NCBI RefSeq assembly: GCF_020567375.1 | Contig: NZ_JAJBZM010000001.1 | Coordinates: 109,396-173,395 of the forward strand | Reading direction: 5' to 3' | Length of the DNA stretch: 64,000 bases | Origin: Janibacter melonis | GTDB taxonomy: Bacteria; Actinomycetota; Actinomycetes; Actinomycetales; Dermatophilaceae | Shown here: positions 46,094-56,986 of the stretch, piece by piece | Numbering within the stretch: the first letter of the stretch is position 1 | Layout of the letters: every line of letters starts with the position of its first letter | The notes under the pieces: model-generated | Told to the model about the DNA's origin: nothing | Seen by the model: the letters and a program-made list of their open reading frames with translations, nothing else | The model's database searches: none | Made by a program: the position numbers and the translations under genes

Positions 46094-47811
46094 CGGGTCT
46101 CCTCCTCGATCGCGAGATTGCGGTCCTCGAGGACCTCGGCCAGCTCCTCGTCGTCCTCGTGGAACTCGAGCTGGCGGCGCCTGCTCGCGACGAGGCCCTC
46201 GGGGCGGAAGCGCATCATGAGCACGAGCAGCAGCCCGAAGAGCAGCAGCCGGTACTCGCTGAAGAAGCGCAGCTTCTCCGGCATGAGCTTGAGGACCACC
46301 GCGCCGAGGATGACGCCGGCGATCGTGCCCATGCCGCCGAGCACGACCGCGGCGAGCAGGAAGGCCGACTCGAGGAACTGGTACTGGTCGGGCGTCACCG
46401 AGGTGTCGTAGTGCGCCTTGACCGTGCCCGCGATGCCGGCGAGGAAGGCACCGCCGGCGAAGGCGAGCAGCTTGAGGCCGAAGACGTTGACGCCCATGGC
46501 CTCCGCCGCGCGCTCGTCCTCGCGGATGGCGACCCAGCCGCGCCCGATCCGGCTGTTGTTCATCCGCGCGAAGACGAGGATGAAGATGCCGGTGAGCAGG
46601 AGCATGAGCAGGTAGTAGTTCGCCGCCCGGCTCAGCTCGATGCCCGCGACGGTGTGGGTCGCCCCGAAGTCGAACCCGAAGATCTTCAGGTTCGGGATCG
46701 CGGTGACGCCGTTGGGCCCGTTCGTGAGGTCGGGGCCGTTGTTGCCGTCGAGGTTGAACATCGTCAGACGGAAGATCTCGCCGAACGCCAGGGTGACGAT
46801 GGCGAGGTAGTCGCCGCTGACCCGCAGCGTCGGCGAGCCGACGATGAGGCCGAGGAAGGCCGAGAAGAGCCCGCCGATGAGCGCGGTGACGATGAAGGGC
46901 GGGTGCCAGTCGATCTGCGAGGACGCCGCGCCGGACAGGATCGCGCCGACGTAGGCACCGGCGCCGAGGAAGGCGATGTAGCCGAGGTCGAGCAGACCGG
47001 CGAGGCCGACGACGATGTTGAGGCCGATGGCGGTCGTGGCGAAGATGAGCACGCCCGTCGCGATCGACATGTTGATCTCGGACCCGTCCTGGGTGAACGG
47101 GAAGAGGAAGGCCGCGGCGAAGGCGCCCAGGGTGAGGACGTGGCGGTGCCGCTGCGCGGCCGCCCCGACGTACCCGAAGAAGCCGGCCTTGGCCAGACCC
47201 GTCCCGATGACCCCGACGGTGACGAGGAAGAGGACGAAGACCCACGCGTCGTCGCGCCCGAGGGCGTACGCGGCGATGGCCAGGGCCACCGCGCAGATGA
47301 TCGCGATGAGCGCGATCTCGACCGTGCTCGGCGCCTTGACCGTGAAGGCGTCACGGGTGGCGACGAGCGGCCGGGCGAGGACGCCGCCGGCGAGGGTGAC
47401 GAGGGCACCGACGAGGGCGACGTACACCCCTTCGTTGGCGTTGATGAGACCGCCCGCCTGGACCGCGACCCCGACGAGGGAGAGCGCGGCGAAGGCCGTC
47501 GACCCGATGCCGAGCGCCAGCAGCGCCGGCCCGGCCGAGAACCAGCCGAGGACGGGGGCGAGCAGGCTGCGCGAGAGCGCGACGACGAGCACGGTGATGC
47601 CGAGCAGCATCGCGAAGATCTGCAGGCTCACCGGCCAGAAGCGGATGCTGATGTCGCCGAAGATCGGCTCGTAGGACCAGGACAGCAGACCCGAGACGAG
47701 CAGCAGGGCGCCGCCGACGAGACCGAGGATCACCCCGAGGCCGGAGCGGTCCGCCGTGGCCGAGGCCTCGGCGTGCTGGGGGTGCTGAGGAGCTGTGGTT
47801 GCGGTGCTCAT
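46090..47811 (-). CDS. livM: Branched-chain amino acid ABC transporter permease LivM, N-terminally extended
   Basis: A 573-aa permease. The conserved LivM core (about residues 225-535) includes INMSIATGVLIFATTAIGLN, GLLDLGYIAFLGAGAY and the ATPase-contact loop IGRGWVAIREDERAAEAMG. Before it lie about 220 residues with five or six further hydrophobic helices, making the protein much longer than typical LivM (about 300-425 aa). It ends in a charged tail. ATG at 47811 overlaps the livH stop; the longer open frame overlaps livH and is rejected. Functions as the second transmembrane subunit with LivH. Confidence 0.93.
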   Translation of the reverse strand: MSTATTAPQHPQHAEASATADRSGLGVILGLVGGALLLVSGLLSWSYEPIFGDISIRFWPVSLQIFAMLLGITVLVVALSRSLLAPVLGWFSAGPALLALGIGSTAFAALSLVGVAVQAGGLINANEGVYVALVGALVTLAGGVLARPLVATRDAFTVKAPSTVEIALIAIICAVALAIAAYALGRDDAWVFVLFLVTVGVIGTGLAKAGFFGYVGAAAQRHRHVLTLGAFAAAFLFPFTQDGSEINMSIATGVLIFATTAIGLNIVVGLAGLLDLGYIAFLGAGAYVGAILSGAASSQIDWHPPFIVTALIGGLFSAFLGLIVGSPTLRVSGDYLAIVTLAFGEIFRLTMFNLDGNNGPDLTNGPNGVTAIPNLKIFGFDFGATHTVAGIELSRAANYYLLMLLLTGIFILVFARMNNSRIGRGWVAIREDERAAEAMGVNVFGLKLLAFAGGAFLAGIAGTVKAHYDTSVTPDQYQFLESAFLLAAVVLGGMGTIAGVILGAVVLKLMPEKLRFFSEYRLLLFGLLLVLMMRFRPEGLVASRRRQLEFHEDDEELAEVLEDRNLAIEEETR

Positions 47812-48791
47812 GCGCGGTCGACCACCTTTGCGCCGAGGAGGCCCTGCGGCCGGAAGACGAGGATGAGGATGAGCAGGGCGAAGGCCCACACGTCCTTCCA
47901 GCTGGAGCCGCCGAACTGGTCGAGGCCGAAGGGCAGGAGGGTCGTGTACTGGGTCACGAGGGTCTCGACGACGCCGAGCACGAGCCCGCCGACGATCGCG
48001 CCCCAGATGTTGCCGATGCCGCCGAGGACCGCGGCCGTGAAGGCCTTGAGACCGGCGATGAAGCCCATCTTGAAGTTGATGTTCGTGTTGAGCAGGCCCT
48101 GCGAGACGCCGGCGATGGCGGCGAGCGCGGCGCCGATGGCGAAGGCCACGACGATGGTGCGGTCGACGTTGATGCCCATGAGGCGGGCGGTGTCGGGGTC
48201 CTGCGAGACGGCCTGCATGCCACGACCCGTGCGGGTCTTGGTGACGAAGTAGTAGAGCAGGGCGCCGCAGATGACGAGGCAGGCGATGGTGAAGATCGCC
48301 GCGCGCTGGATCGTCACGCCGAAGATCTCGAAGGCCGGGCCGGTGACGACGTCGATCTGCGGGAAGGGGATCTTCTGCTTCGCGCTCGGGAAGTCGAGCG
48401 GGTTGGCCTCGGAGACGATGAACGGCCGGTTGTAGAAGAGCCGGACGAACTCCTGGAGGAAGACCGAGATGCCGATGGCCGTGATGAGCGGGGCGAGACG
48501 CGGGGCGCCGCGCAGCGGCCGGTAGGCGACGCGCTCGGTGAGGACGGCGACGCCGACCGAGGCGATGATCGCGCCGATGACCATGACTGGCAGGATCCAC
48601 AGGGCGGTCTGGCCCTGGAAGAGGATGAGGTAGGTGCTCAGCGCGCCGAAGGCGCCGATCATGAAGATCTCGCCGTGAGCGAAGTTGATGAGCTGGACGA
48701 TGCCGTAGACGACGGTGTACCCGACGGCGATCAGCGCGTAGAGCGAGCCGATCGTCAGCCCGTTCACGAGCTGCTGCAGGAACAGGTCCAC
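47808..48791 (-). CDS. livH: Branched-chain amino acid ABC transporter permease LivH
   Basis: A 327-aa permease with about eight helices, starting LFLQQLVNGLTIGSLYALIAVGYTVVYG, the hallmark LivH N-terminus, and INFAHGEIFMIGAF. GGAGG lies 7-8 bases before the GTG. Overlaps livM by ATGA. It lies 140 bp downstream of livK, with hairpins in between. Confidence 0.95.
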   Translation of the reverse strand: MDLFLQQLVNGLTIGSLYALIAVGYTVVYGIVQLINFAHGEIFMIGAFGALSTYLILFQGQTALWILPVMVIGAIIASVGVAVLTERVAYRPLRGAPRLAPLITAIGISVFLQEFVRLFYNRPFIVSEANPLDFPSAKQKIPFPQIDVVTGPAFEIFGVTIQRAAIFTIACLVICGALLYYFVTKTRTGRGMQAVSQDPDTARLMGINVDRTIVVAFAIGAALAAIAGVSQGLLNTNINFKMGFIAGLKAFTAAVLGGIGNIWGAIVGGLVLGVVETLVTQYTTLLPFGLDQFGGSSWKDVWAFALLILILVFRPQGLLGAKVVDRA

Positions 48792-48845
48792 GAGGCCTCC
48801 TGGGTGTGGGGAGGGACGGGGGAGGGGGCGAGGGTGGCCCCGCGA

Positions 48846-48898
48846 GGTCGCCGTGGCGACCCGGGGACGGGGCGAGGGCTGTGCGCCCCCGCCCCGTC
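48846..48898. terminator. Double hairpin between livK and livH
   Basis: GGTCGCC/GGCGACC (48846-48861) and GACGGGGCG/CGCCCCGTC (48866-48874 and 48890-48898) lie in the 140-bp gap between livK and livH. On the minus strand they follow livK. They could act as a partial terminator or RNA-stabilising stem, giving more binding protein than permease. Confidence 0.55.
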
Positions 48899-48931
48899 AC
48901 CTGCTCGACGGCGAGATGCCGTCGCGCGGGA

Positions 48932-50170
48932 TCACTTCTCGGTGAACTCCTCGGTGGAGACGTCGGTCCACTTGCCGTCCTTGACCTCGTAGGCCGTGAG
49001 GACGCGGGTCGTCGTGTCGCCGAACTCGTCGAAGGCGACCTTGCCGGTCGCGCCGTCGAAGGAGACGTCCTTCATCGCGTCGATCGTGGCCTGGCGAGCG
49101 CCCTCGACGTCGTCGGCGTCCTTGAGGGAGACCTTCATCGCCTCGATGATCGCGTTGGCCGCGTCGTAGGACTGGGCGCCGTAGGCCTCGTAGGGGTCGG
49201 AGTAGCCACCGGCCTCGTAGGCGTCGACGAAGGCCTTGGCCGAGTCGAGCTTCTCGGTCGGGGCGCCGATCGAGGTCGCGAGGTCGCCGTTGCTGTTCTT
49301 GCCGGCGAGCTTGACGAACTCGGGGCTGAAGATGCCGTCGCCACCCATGAGCGGGACGTCGAGGCCCTGGGCCTTCATCTGCTGGCTCAGCGGGCCGGCC
49401 TGGGGGTACTCGCCGCCGTAGTACACGGCCTTGGGGTTCTTGGCCTTGACCGAGGTGACGACGGCGTCGTACTTGTCGTCGTCGGGGTTGATCGTCTCGG
49501 CCGCCACGACCTTGCCGCCGAGCTTCTCGAACTCGGAGGTGAAGGACTCGACGAGACCCTGGCCGTAGGCCTTCTTGTCGTGGATCGTCGCGACCTCCTT
49601 GATGCCCGCCTTCTCGAAGAGGTAGCGCGCGGCGAAGGGGCCCTGGACGGCGTCGGTGGTGCAGGTGCGGAAGTAGTTCGCGTACGGCCGCTGCGGGTTG
49701 TCGGGGTCCTCGCCCTTGGTGAGGGAGACACCGGTGTTCGCCGGGGAGACCTCGACGATCTTCGCGGTGTTGAGGACCGGGGCGACCGTGCCGGCGACCG
49801 AGGAGTTGAGCGTGCCGACGACGCCGATGACGTCCTTGTCGCCCGCGAGCTTGGAGGCGGCGTTCTTGCCGACGTCGGGGTTGGCCTGGTCGTCCTCGGC
49901 CGCGACCTCGATCTTCCAGCCCTCGAGCTCACCGGACTCGTTGGCCTCCTTGACCGCGAGGTCGACGGAGTTCTCGATGCCCTTGCCGAGGGCGGACAGG
50001 TCGCCCGACAGGGGCGCGATGACACCGATCTTGACGACCTTCTCGTCGCCACCGCCGCCGCTGCCCGCGCCGTCGCCGCCACCGTCGCCACCGCGGGTCC
50101 CGCAGGCGGACAGTGCCATCGACATCGCGAGGAGCGTGGCCCCTGCTGAGATGACGGATCGCTTGGTCAC
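48932..50170 (-). CDS. livK: Branched-chain amino acid ABC transporter substrate-binding lipoprotein LivK
   Basis: A 412-aa lipoprotein with signal and lipobox LSAC near residue 23, then a Gly-rich linker and the family-6 periplasmic-binding core starting VVKIGVIAPLSGDLSALGKGIENSVDLA. It binds Leu/Ile/Val or related amino acids outside the membrane and delivers them to LivHM. GGAGG 5-6 bases before the GTG fixes the start. The 201-bp gap to the divergent Rieske gene holds no other gene. Confidence 0.95.
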   Translation of the reverse strand: MTKRSVISAGATLLAMSMALSACGTRGGDGGGDGAGSGGGGDEKVVKIGVIAPLSGDLSALGKGIENSVDLAVKEANESGELEGWKIEVAAEDDQANPDVGKNAASKLAGDKDVIGVVGTLNSSVAGTVAPVLNTAKIVEVSPANTGVSLTKGEDPDNPQRPYANYFRTCTTDAVQGPFAARYLFEKAGIKEVATIHDKKAYGQGLVESFTSEFEKLGGKVVAAETINPDDDKYDAVVTSVKAKNPKAVYYGGEYPQAGPLSQQMKAQGLDVPLMGGDGIFSPEFVKLAGKNSNGDLATSIGAPTEKLDSAKAFVDAYEAGGYSDPYEAYGAQSYDAANAIIEAMKVSLKDADDVEGARQATIDAMKDVSFDGATGKVAFDEFGDTTTRVLTAYEVKDGKWTDVSTEEFTEK

Positions 50171-50371
50171 GTTTCCTCCAGATGAAGAGATGCCGGGTCG
50201 TGCCCGGTGATCCACGACTGGCTCGTGGGCTGGCGTCAAGGTAGTGCGGTTCGTCGTCGGGCTGACCTCCCCATGCACGCACCGTGTCCGACCTGTTACC
50301 AGCGACGTCCTCCCAGGACCTGCACAGGCCGTTCGGGGCTCGTCCCTTGACAGCACTGCCAGGGTGGCGGC

Positions 50372-50803
50372 GTGAGCATCCACGAGCAGCCCCTGACCCG
50401 TCGTGCCGCCCTCGTCGTGCCCGCCGGCGGCGTCCTCGCCCTCTCCGCGTGCGGGGGTGACGGCGGGGGCTCGGGCGAGAGCACGAGCTCCTCGGCCGGC
50501 TCCGGTGACGGGGCCGCCGCGGGCGGGATGTCGGTGCCGACGGCGGACGTGCCCGTCGGCGGCGGGGTCGTCCAGGACCGCGTCGTCGTCACCCAGCCCA
50601 CCGAGGGCGAGTTCAAGGCCTTCGACGCGACCTGCCCGCACCAGGGCTGCGCGGTGGCGAAGGTCGAGTCCGGCACGATCACCTGCCCGTGCCACGGCAG
50701 CACCTTCGACGCCAGCACGGGCGACGTCACGGGCGGGCCCGCGCAGAAGGGGCTCACCGCGAAGGAGGCCACGGTCGACGGGGACACCGTCACCGTCGCC
50801 TGA
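50372..50803 (+). CDS. Rieske [2Fe-2S] lipoprotein
   Basis: A 143-aa protein with a twin-arginine-like N-terminus (LTRRAALVVPAGG), lipobox LSAC near residue 27 and a Gly/Ser linker. The Rieske cluster ligands are CPHQGC (near residue 88) and CPCHGS (near 106), each giving one Cys and one His, plus the disulfide Cys of the family. It is a short, stand-alone electron-transfer protein outside a cytochrome bc operon; the partner is unknown. GTG start with a weak CAGGGT -10-like box 6 nt before it. Confidence 0.9.
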   Translation: MSIHEQPLTRRAALVVPAGGVLALSACGGDGGGSGESTSSSAGSGDGAAAGGMSVPTADVPVGGGVVQDRVVVTQPTEGEFKAFDATCPHQGCAVAKVESGTITCPCHGSTFDASTGDVTGGPAQKGLTAKEATVDGDTVTVA

Positions 50804-50818
50804 GGGTCACCCCCTTCG

Positions 50819-50841
50819 CTGTCAGCCCGCCCGCCTAGGGT
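50819..50841 (+). promoter_or_regulatory. Probable RecA-independent (PafBC-type) promoter of uvrC
   Basis: CTGTCAGCC (50819-50827), exactly 8 nt, then TAGGGT (50836-50841). Core TGTCAG and spacing fit the RecA-NDp consensus, but the last two bases of the upstream box differ (CC instead of TG). GTG follows after 6 nt, so leaderless. Weaker than the uvrA and uvrB copies. Confidence 0.6.
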
Positions 50842-50847
50842 GAGCGG

Positions 50848-52860
50848 GTGGCCGACCCAGCGACCTACCGCCCTGCCCCGGGGTCGATCCCGACCGACCC
50901 CGGCGTCTACCGGTTCCGTGACGCCCACGGCCGGGTCATCTACGTCGGCAAGGCGAAGTCGCTGCGCTCGCGGCTGTCGTCCTACTTCCAGGACATCTCC
51001 GGGCTGCACCCCCGCACCGCGCGGATGGTGCGCACCGGCGCCTCCGTCGAGTGGACCGTCGTGTCGACCGAGGTCGAGGCGCTCCAGCTCGAGTACGCGT
51101 GGATCAAGGAGTTCGACCCGCGCTTCAACGTCAAGTACCGCGACGACAAGTCCTACCCCTACCTCGCGGTGACGATGTCCGAGGAGTTCCCGCGGGCGAT
51201 GGTCATGCGGGGGAGCAAGCGCAAGGGGACCCGCTACTTCGGGCCGTACACCCACGCGTGGGCGATCCGCGAGACCCTCGACCTGCTCCTGCGCGTCTTC
51301 CCGGTGCGCACGTGCAGCAACGGCGTCTTCCGGCGCGCCCAGCAGGTCGGGCGTCCCTGCCTGCTCGGCTACATCGACAAGTGCTCGGCGCCGTGCGTCG
51401 GCCGGGTCGACCCCGACGAGCACCGCGCCATCGCCGAGGAGCTGTGCGACTTCATGGCCGGCAGCTCCGACCGCTTCGTGCGCCGGCTCCAGGCCCGGAT
51501 GCGCGAGGCCTCCGCCGAGCTCGACTTCGAGGCCGCCGCACGGCTGCGCGACGACATCGGCGCGCTCACCAAGGCCCTCGAGAAGTCCGCGGTCGTCCTG
51601 CCCGACGGCACCGACGCCGACGTCTTCGCCCTCGCCGACGACGAGCTCGAGGTCGCCATCCAGGTCTTCCACGTCCGCGGCGGTCGCATCCGCGGCCAGC
51701 GGGGCTGGGTCGCGGAGAAGGACGCCGAGACCCTGCCCGAGGTCGTCGCCCACCTCCTGCAGCGCGTCTACGGCGAGGAGGAGGTGCCGCGCGAGGTCCT
51801 CGTCCCGGTGCTGCCGGACGACCCCGACGCGATGACGCAGTGGCTGCGGACCCGGCGCGGCTCGCACGCCGACCTGCGCGTCCCGCAGCGTGGCGACAAG
51901 CGCGCGCTCATGGAGACCGTCGAGCGCAACGCCACCCAGGCGCTCGCCCGCCACAAGGTCGCCCGCGCCGGCGACCTCACGGCGCGCAGCCAGGCCCTCC
52001 ACGACGTCCAGGAGGCGCTCGGCCTCGACGACGCGCCTCTGCGCATCGAGTGCTTCGACATCTCTCACATCCAGGGCCAGGAGGTCGTCGGCTCGATGGT
52101 CGTCTTCGAGGACGGCCTGCCCCGCAAGTCCGAGTACCGCCGCTTCGTCGTGCGGGGCGACGTCGACGGGCGCACCGACGACACCGCGGCGATGCACGAG
52201 GTGCTCACGCGACGCCTGCGTCATCTCGTCTCCGTCGACGAGCACGGCGGCGACCGCCTGGGCATCGACGAGGAGACCGGCCGACCCCGGCGCTTCGCCT
52301 ACCCGCCCAACCTCGTCGTCGTCGACGGCGGCGCGCCGCAGGTGGCCGCCGCCCAGGCGGTCGTCGACCGGCTCGGCATCGAGGACGTCGCCCTCGTCGG
52401 CCTGGCCAAGCGGCTCGAGGAGCTGTGGCTGCCCGGCGAGGAGCACCCGGTGATCCTGCCGCGCAGCTCCGAGGGGCTCTACCTCCTGCAGCGGGTGCGC
52501 GACGAGGCGCACCGCTTCGCCATCACCTTCCACCGTCAGCGCCGCAGCAAGGCGATGACCGTCTCCGCCCTCGACTCGGTCCCGGGGCTGGGGCAGACGC
52601 GCAAGGCCGCGCTGCTGGGCCGCTTCGGCTCGGTGAAGCGGATCCGTGCGGCGAGCGTCGAGGAGCTCGCCGAGGTGCCCGGCATCGGCCCGGCGACCGC
52701 AGCCCGGATTGCGGCAGAGTTGGGCGCGCAGGCCCCCGAGCCGGCCGTCGACCCGCGCACCGGCGAGGTGCTCGACGACGCGCCCGCCCCGGTGGCGGGC
52801 GCCGACGCCGGGGCCGCGGCAGAGCAGGTCCCCACCCGAGAGCAGGAGGACGCACGATGA
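50848..52860 (+). CDS. uvrC: Excinuclease ABC subunit C
   Basis: A 670-aa endonuclease that makes both cuts in nucleotide excision repair. The N-terminal GIY-YIG nuclease begins [25 protein letters not shown]. The Cys-rich region near 150-175 (RTCSN, GRPCLLG, DKCSAPC) fits the [4Fe-4S] site. The UVR motif follows near 200-240, then an RNase H-like nuclease ([20 protein letters not shown] near 405) and C-terminal helix-hairpin-helix motifs ([19 protein letters not shown]). It starts the conserved actinobacterial block with rapZ, yvcK and whiA; stop overlaps rapZ (ATGA). Confidence 0.97.
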   Translation: MADPATYRPAPGSIPTDPGVYRFRDAHGRVIYVGKAKSLRSRLSSYFQDISGLHPRTARMVRTGASVEWTVVSTEVEALQLEYAWIKEFDPRFNVKYRDDKSYPYLAVTMSEEFPRAMVMRGSKRKGTRYFGPYTHAWAIRETLDLLLRVFPVRTCSNGVFRRAQQVGRPCLLGYIDKCSAPCVGRVDPDEHRAIAEELCDFMAGSSDRFVRRLQARMREASAELDFEAAARLRDDIGALTKALEKSAVVLPDGTDADVFALADDELEVAIQVFHVRGGRIRGQRGWVAEKDAETLPEVVAHLLQRVYGEEEVPREVLVPVLPDDPDAMTQWLRTRRGSHADLRVPQRGDKRALMETVERNATQALARHKVARAGDLTARSQALHDVQEALGLDDAPLRIECFDISHIQGQEVVGSMVVFEDGLPRKSEYRRFVVRGDVDGRTDDTAAMHEVLTRRLRHLVSVDEHGGDRLGIDEETGRPRRFAYPPNLVVVDGGAPQVAAAQAVVDRLGIEDVALVGLAKRLEELWLPGEEHPVILPRSSEGLYLLQRVRDEAHRFAITFHRQRRSKAMTVSALDSVPGLGQTRKAALLGRFGSVKRIRAASVEELAEVPGIGPATAARIAAELGAQAPEPAVDPRTGEVLDDAPAPVAGADAGAAAEQVPTREQEDAR

Positions 52861-53774
52861 GCAGCGACGGGCCGCAGGAGCAGGGCCAGGGCGCCGACGA
52901 GCTGCCGGAGGTCTTCGTCGTCACCGGCATGAGCGGCGCGGGTCGCTCGACGGTCGCCAACGTCATGGAGGACCTCGGCTGGTACGTCATCGACAACCTG
53001 CCGACGATCATGCTGCCCCAGCTCGTCGAGCTGGCCACCGAGGCCGACGACGGCCGCGCGCAGGGCCTGCGCCCGCGCAAGGTCGCCATCGTCCTCGACA
53101 TCCGCGCGCGAGGTTTCGCCGACCTCCACGAGTCGGTGGAGAAGCTGCGGGCGAGCGGCTGGACCCTGCGGCTGCTCTTCCTCGACGCGACCGACGAGGC
53201 GCTCGTTCGCCGCTTCGAGTCGGTGCGGCGCCCGCACCCGCTCCAGGGCACGGGCCGGCTGCTCGACGGGATCCAGCAGGAGCGCGCGCGCCTGGCGGAC
53301 CTGCGCTCGTCGGCCGACCTCGTCATCGACACCTCGGGCCTGAACGTCCACCAGCTGTCGCGCAAGATCCACCCGCTCTTCACGACGACGGCCGGTCACA
53401 AGGTGCGCCTCGCGCTCATGTCCTTCGGCTTCAAGTACGGCGTCCCGCTCGACGCGGACTACGTCTTCGACATGCGCTTCCTGCCCAACCCCTACTGGGT
53501 CCCCGAGCTGCGATCGCACACCGGCCGCGAGGCCCCGGTCGCCGAGTACGTCCTGCGTCAGGAGGGAGCCGGCGACTTCCTCGACTCCGTCGAGCGGCTC
53601 CTCGAGCCGGTGATCGCCGGCTACCTGCGCGAGAACCGCAAGTACGTGACCCTCGCCGTCGGGTGCACGGGCGGCAAGCACCGCAGCGTCGCCGTCGCCG
53701 AGGAGCTGGCCTCCCGGCTCGCCGGCGAGGACGTCGAGACCTTCGTCGTCCACCGCGACCTCGGGCAGGAGTGA
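52857..53774 (+). CDS. rapZ: RapZ-family nucleotide-binding protein (YvcJ)
   Basis: A 305-aa P-loop protein. Walker A is GMSGAGRST near residue 24 (Arg replaces the usual Lys, common in actinobacterial members), Walker B-like [12 protein letters not shown], and the C-terminal [20 protein letters not shown]-type segment with catalytic/nucleotide-sensing His and Arg. The E. coli member controls glucosamine-6-phosphate synthase through a small RNA; the Firmicute/Actinobacterial role is less clear. Overlaps uvrC and is followed after 1 bp by yvcK. Confidence 0.93.
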   Translation: MSSDGPQEQGQGADELPEVFVVTGMSGAGRSTVANVMEDLGWYVIDNLPTIMLPQLVELATEADDGRAQGLRPRKVAIVLDIRARGFADLHESVEKLRASGWTLRLLFLDATDEALVRRFESVRRPHPLQGTGRLLDGIQQERARLADLRSSADLVIDTSGLNVHQLSRKIHPLFTTTAGHKVRLALMSFGFKYGVPLDADYVFDMRFLPNPYWVPELRSHTGREAPVAEYVLRQEGAGDFLDSVERLLEPVIAGYLRENRKYVTLAVGCTGGKHRSVAVAEELASRLAGEDVETFVVHRDLGQE

Positions 53775-53775
53775 G

Positions 53776-54786
53776 ATGACGGCCGCATTCACCCTCCCCG
53801 CGTCCATCACCCCCGAGCGTCACCTCGAGGTCGTCGCCCTCGGCGGCGGCCACGGCCTGGCTGCCTCGCTCACCGCGCTGCGCCACATCAGCGACGCCGT
53901 GACCGCCGTCGTCACCGTCGCCGACGACGGCGGCTCGAGCGGGCGGCTGCGCGAGGACTTCTCCGTGCTGCCCCCGGGCGACCTGCGGATGGCTCTCACC
54001 GCGCTGTGCGACGACAGCGACTGGGGCCACATGTGGTCGGCGGTCCTGCAGCACCGCTTCGACGGCGACGGCGACCTCGGTGGCCACGCCCTGGGCAACC
54101 TCCTCATCGTCTCGCTCTGGCAGCTCATCGACGACCCGGTCGCCGGTCTCGACCTCGTCGGACGACTGCTCCAGGCCCGGGGGCGGGTGCTGCCGATGTC
54201 GGCCGTCCCGCTCGAGCTCATGGCCCAGGTGCGCGGCGTCGACCCGGCCGACCCCGACGACCGCTCGACCGTCGTCGGTCAGGTCGAGATCGCGCGCACG
54301 ACGGGGGTCGTCGAGTCGATCGCCGTCCTCCCGCACGACCCGCCGGCCCGCCCGGAGGCCGTCGAGGCCGTCCGCGGGGCCGACGCCGTCATCCTCGGCC
54401 CGGGGTCGTGGTTCACGTCCGTCCTCACGCACCTGCTCGTGCCCGAGCTGCGCCAGGCGCTCGTCGAGACCGACGCGCACCGCATCCTCACCCTCAACCT
54501 CGAGATGAGCACCGACGAGACCCAGGGCTTCTCCGCCGTCGAGCACATCGAGCGCCTGCGCAGCACGGCGCCCGAGCTCCACGTCGAGACGGTGCTCGCC
54601 GACCCCTCGGTCGTCGACGACCGCGAGGGCCTCGAGCGGGCCTGCGCGAGCATCGGCGCCGAGCTCGCCCTCTACGAGGTCGCGCAGCCGGGGCGTCCGG
54701 GGCAGCACGATGCGCTGCGACTGGGTGCGGCGTACCGTGACATCCTCGAGCTGCCCCGGAGATCCCGGGGGAGCCGCGAGAGGTAG
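53776..54786 (+). CDS. yvcK: YvcK/CofD-like gluconeogenesis factor
   Basis: A 336-aa protein. It has the CofD-family substrate loop VVALGGGHGLAASLTAL, the invariant VTVADDGGSSGRLRED near residue 50-65, LGNLLIVSLW and GPGSWFTSVLTHLLVPEL. YvcK binds UDP-sugars and links cell-wall precursor supply to carbon source in Bacillus and mycobacteria (CuvA). It sits between rapZ and whiA as in most Gram-positives. Confidence 0.93.
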   Translation: MTAAFTLPASITPERHLEVVALGGGHGLAASLTALRHISDAVTAVVTVADDGGSSGRLREDFSVLPPGDLRMALTALCDDSDWGHMWSAVLQHRFDGDGDLGGHALGNLLIVSLWQLIDDPVAGLDLVGRLLQARGRVLPMSAVPLELMAQVRGVDPADPDDRSTVVGQVEIARTTGVVESIAVLPHDPPARPEAVEAVRGADAVILGPGSWFTSVLTHLLVPELRQALVETDAHRILTLNLEMSTDETQGFSAVEHIERLRSTAPELHVETVLADPSVVDDREGLERACASIGAELALYEVAQPGRPGQHDALRLGAAYRDILELPRRSRGSRER

Positions 54787-54795
54787 GACGCACGC

Positions 54796-55776
54796 ATGGC
54801 GATGACCGCACGGGTCAAGGACGAGCTGAGCCGGCACGAGGTGACGAAGACCTGCTGCCGCAAGGCCGAGATCGCCTCGGTGCTGCGCTTCGCGGGCGGT
54901 CTGCACATCGTCGGCGGGCGGATCGTCGTCGAGGCCGAGCTGGACACCGCTCACGCCGCGCGTCGCCTGCGCCGCGACATCGCCGAGGTCTACGGCCACG
55001 AGTCCGAGCTGCTCGTCCTCGCCGCCGGCGGCCTGCGCCGCGGCACCCGCTACGTCGTGCGGGTCGCCCGGGAGGGCGAGGCCCTCGCCCGCCAGACCGG
55101 TCTCGTCGACGGCCGCGGGCGGCCCGTGCGTGGTCTGCCCCCCAAGGTCGTCGGCGGCTCGCAGTGCGACGCGGTCGCCGCCTGGCGCGGCGCCTTCATC
55201 GCCCACGGCAGCCTCACCGAGCCCGGCCGGTCCTCCTCCCTCGAGGTCACCTGCCCCGGTCCCGAGTCGGCCCTCGCCCTTGTCGGGGCCGCCCGCCGCC
55301 TCGGCGTGCCGGCCAAGGCGCGGGAGGTGCGCGGTGTCGACCGCGTCGTCATCCGGGACGGCGACGCCATCAGCGCCCTCCTCGTGCGCCTCGGGGCCCA
55401 CGACGCCGTCCTCGCCTGGGAGGAGCGGCGGATGCGCCGCGAGGTCCGGGCGACCGCCAACCGGCTGGCCAACTTCGACGACGCCAACCTGCGACGCTCC
55501 GCCCGGGCGGCCGTCGCCGCCGGGGCACGGGTGCAGCGCGCGATGGAGATCCTCGGCGAGGACATCCCCGACCACCTCGAGCAGGCCGGCTCGCTGCGCG
55601 TCGAGCACAAGCAGGCCTCGCTCGAGGAGCTCGGCCGTCTCGCCGACCCGCCGATGACCAAGGACGCCGTCGCCGGCCGGATCCGCCGTCTGCTCGCCAT
55701 GGCCGACAAGCGCGCCGCCGAGCTCGGGATCCCCGACACCGAGGCCTCGCTCTCGGCCGACCTCCTCGACGGCTGA
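54796..55776 (+). CDS. whiA: Sporulation/cell-division regulator WhiA
   Basis: A 326-aa protein with an N-terminal LAGLIDADG-homing-endonuclease-like domain ([17 protein letters not shown], then GCQ-less [21 protein letters not shown] near 135) and a C-terminal DNA-binding helix-turn-helix near residues 265-320 ([24 protein letters not shown]). WhiA activates division and developmental genes in Streptomyces and is conserved in non-sporulating actinobacteria. AGGTAGGACG lies before the ATG; it follows yvcK by 9 bp. Confidence 0.95.
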   Translation: MAMTARVKDELSRHEVTKTCCRKAEIASVLRFAGGLHIVGGRIVVEAELDTAHAARRLRRDIAEVYGHESELLVLAAGGLRRGTRYVVRVAREGEALARQTGLVDGRGRPVRGLPPKVVGGSQCDAVAAWRGAFIAHGSLTEPGRSSSLEVTCPGPESALALVGAARRLGVPAKAREVRGVDRVVIRDGDAISALLVRLGAHDAVLAWEERRMRREVRATANRLANFDDANLRRSARAAVAAGARVQRAMEILGEDIPDHLEQAGSLRVEHKQASLEELGRLADPPMTKDAVAGRIRRLLAMADKRAAELGIPDTEASLSADLLDG

Positions 55777-55915
55777 CACCCCCTTCGCGCCCCTGCCCAC
55801 CCCCTGTCGGCCACCCGCCGAGCACCTCCCGACCACCCGGCGTCCGCATCGCCGACCGGTGCGACGCACCTCACCGCGACCCCCTAGGGTGGAGGGGCAC
55901 CCTGGGCCGCGCTGA

Positions 55916-56956
<1,041 letters not shown>

Positions 56957-56986
56957 CCCACCTCGGCTGACAAGGACGCACGGATC

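Noticed and set aside
46159-48252. 697-aa plus-strand open frame over liv genes
   Set aside because: Mirror image of LivM/LivH with Glu/Arg/Asp-rich low-complexity translation; the minus-strand liv genes are unmistakable.
50347-50352. TTGACA as a -35 box for the Rieske gene
   Set aside because: No -10 box at 16-18 bp; position 17 downstream falls on the start codon.
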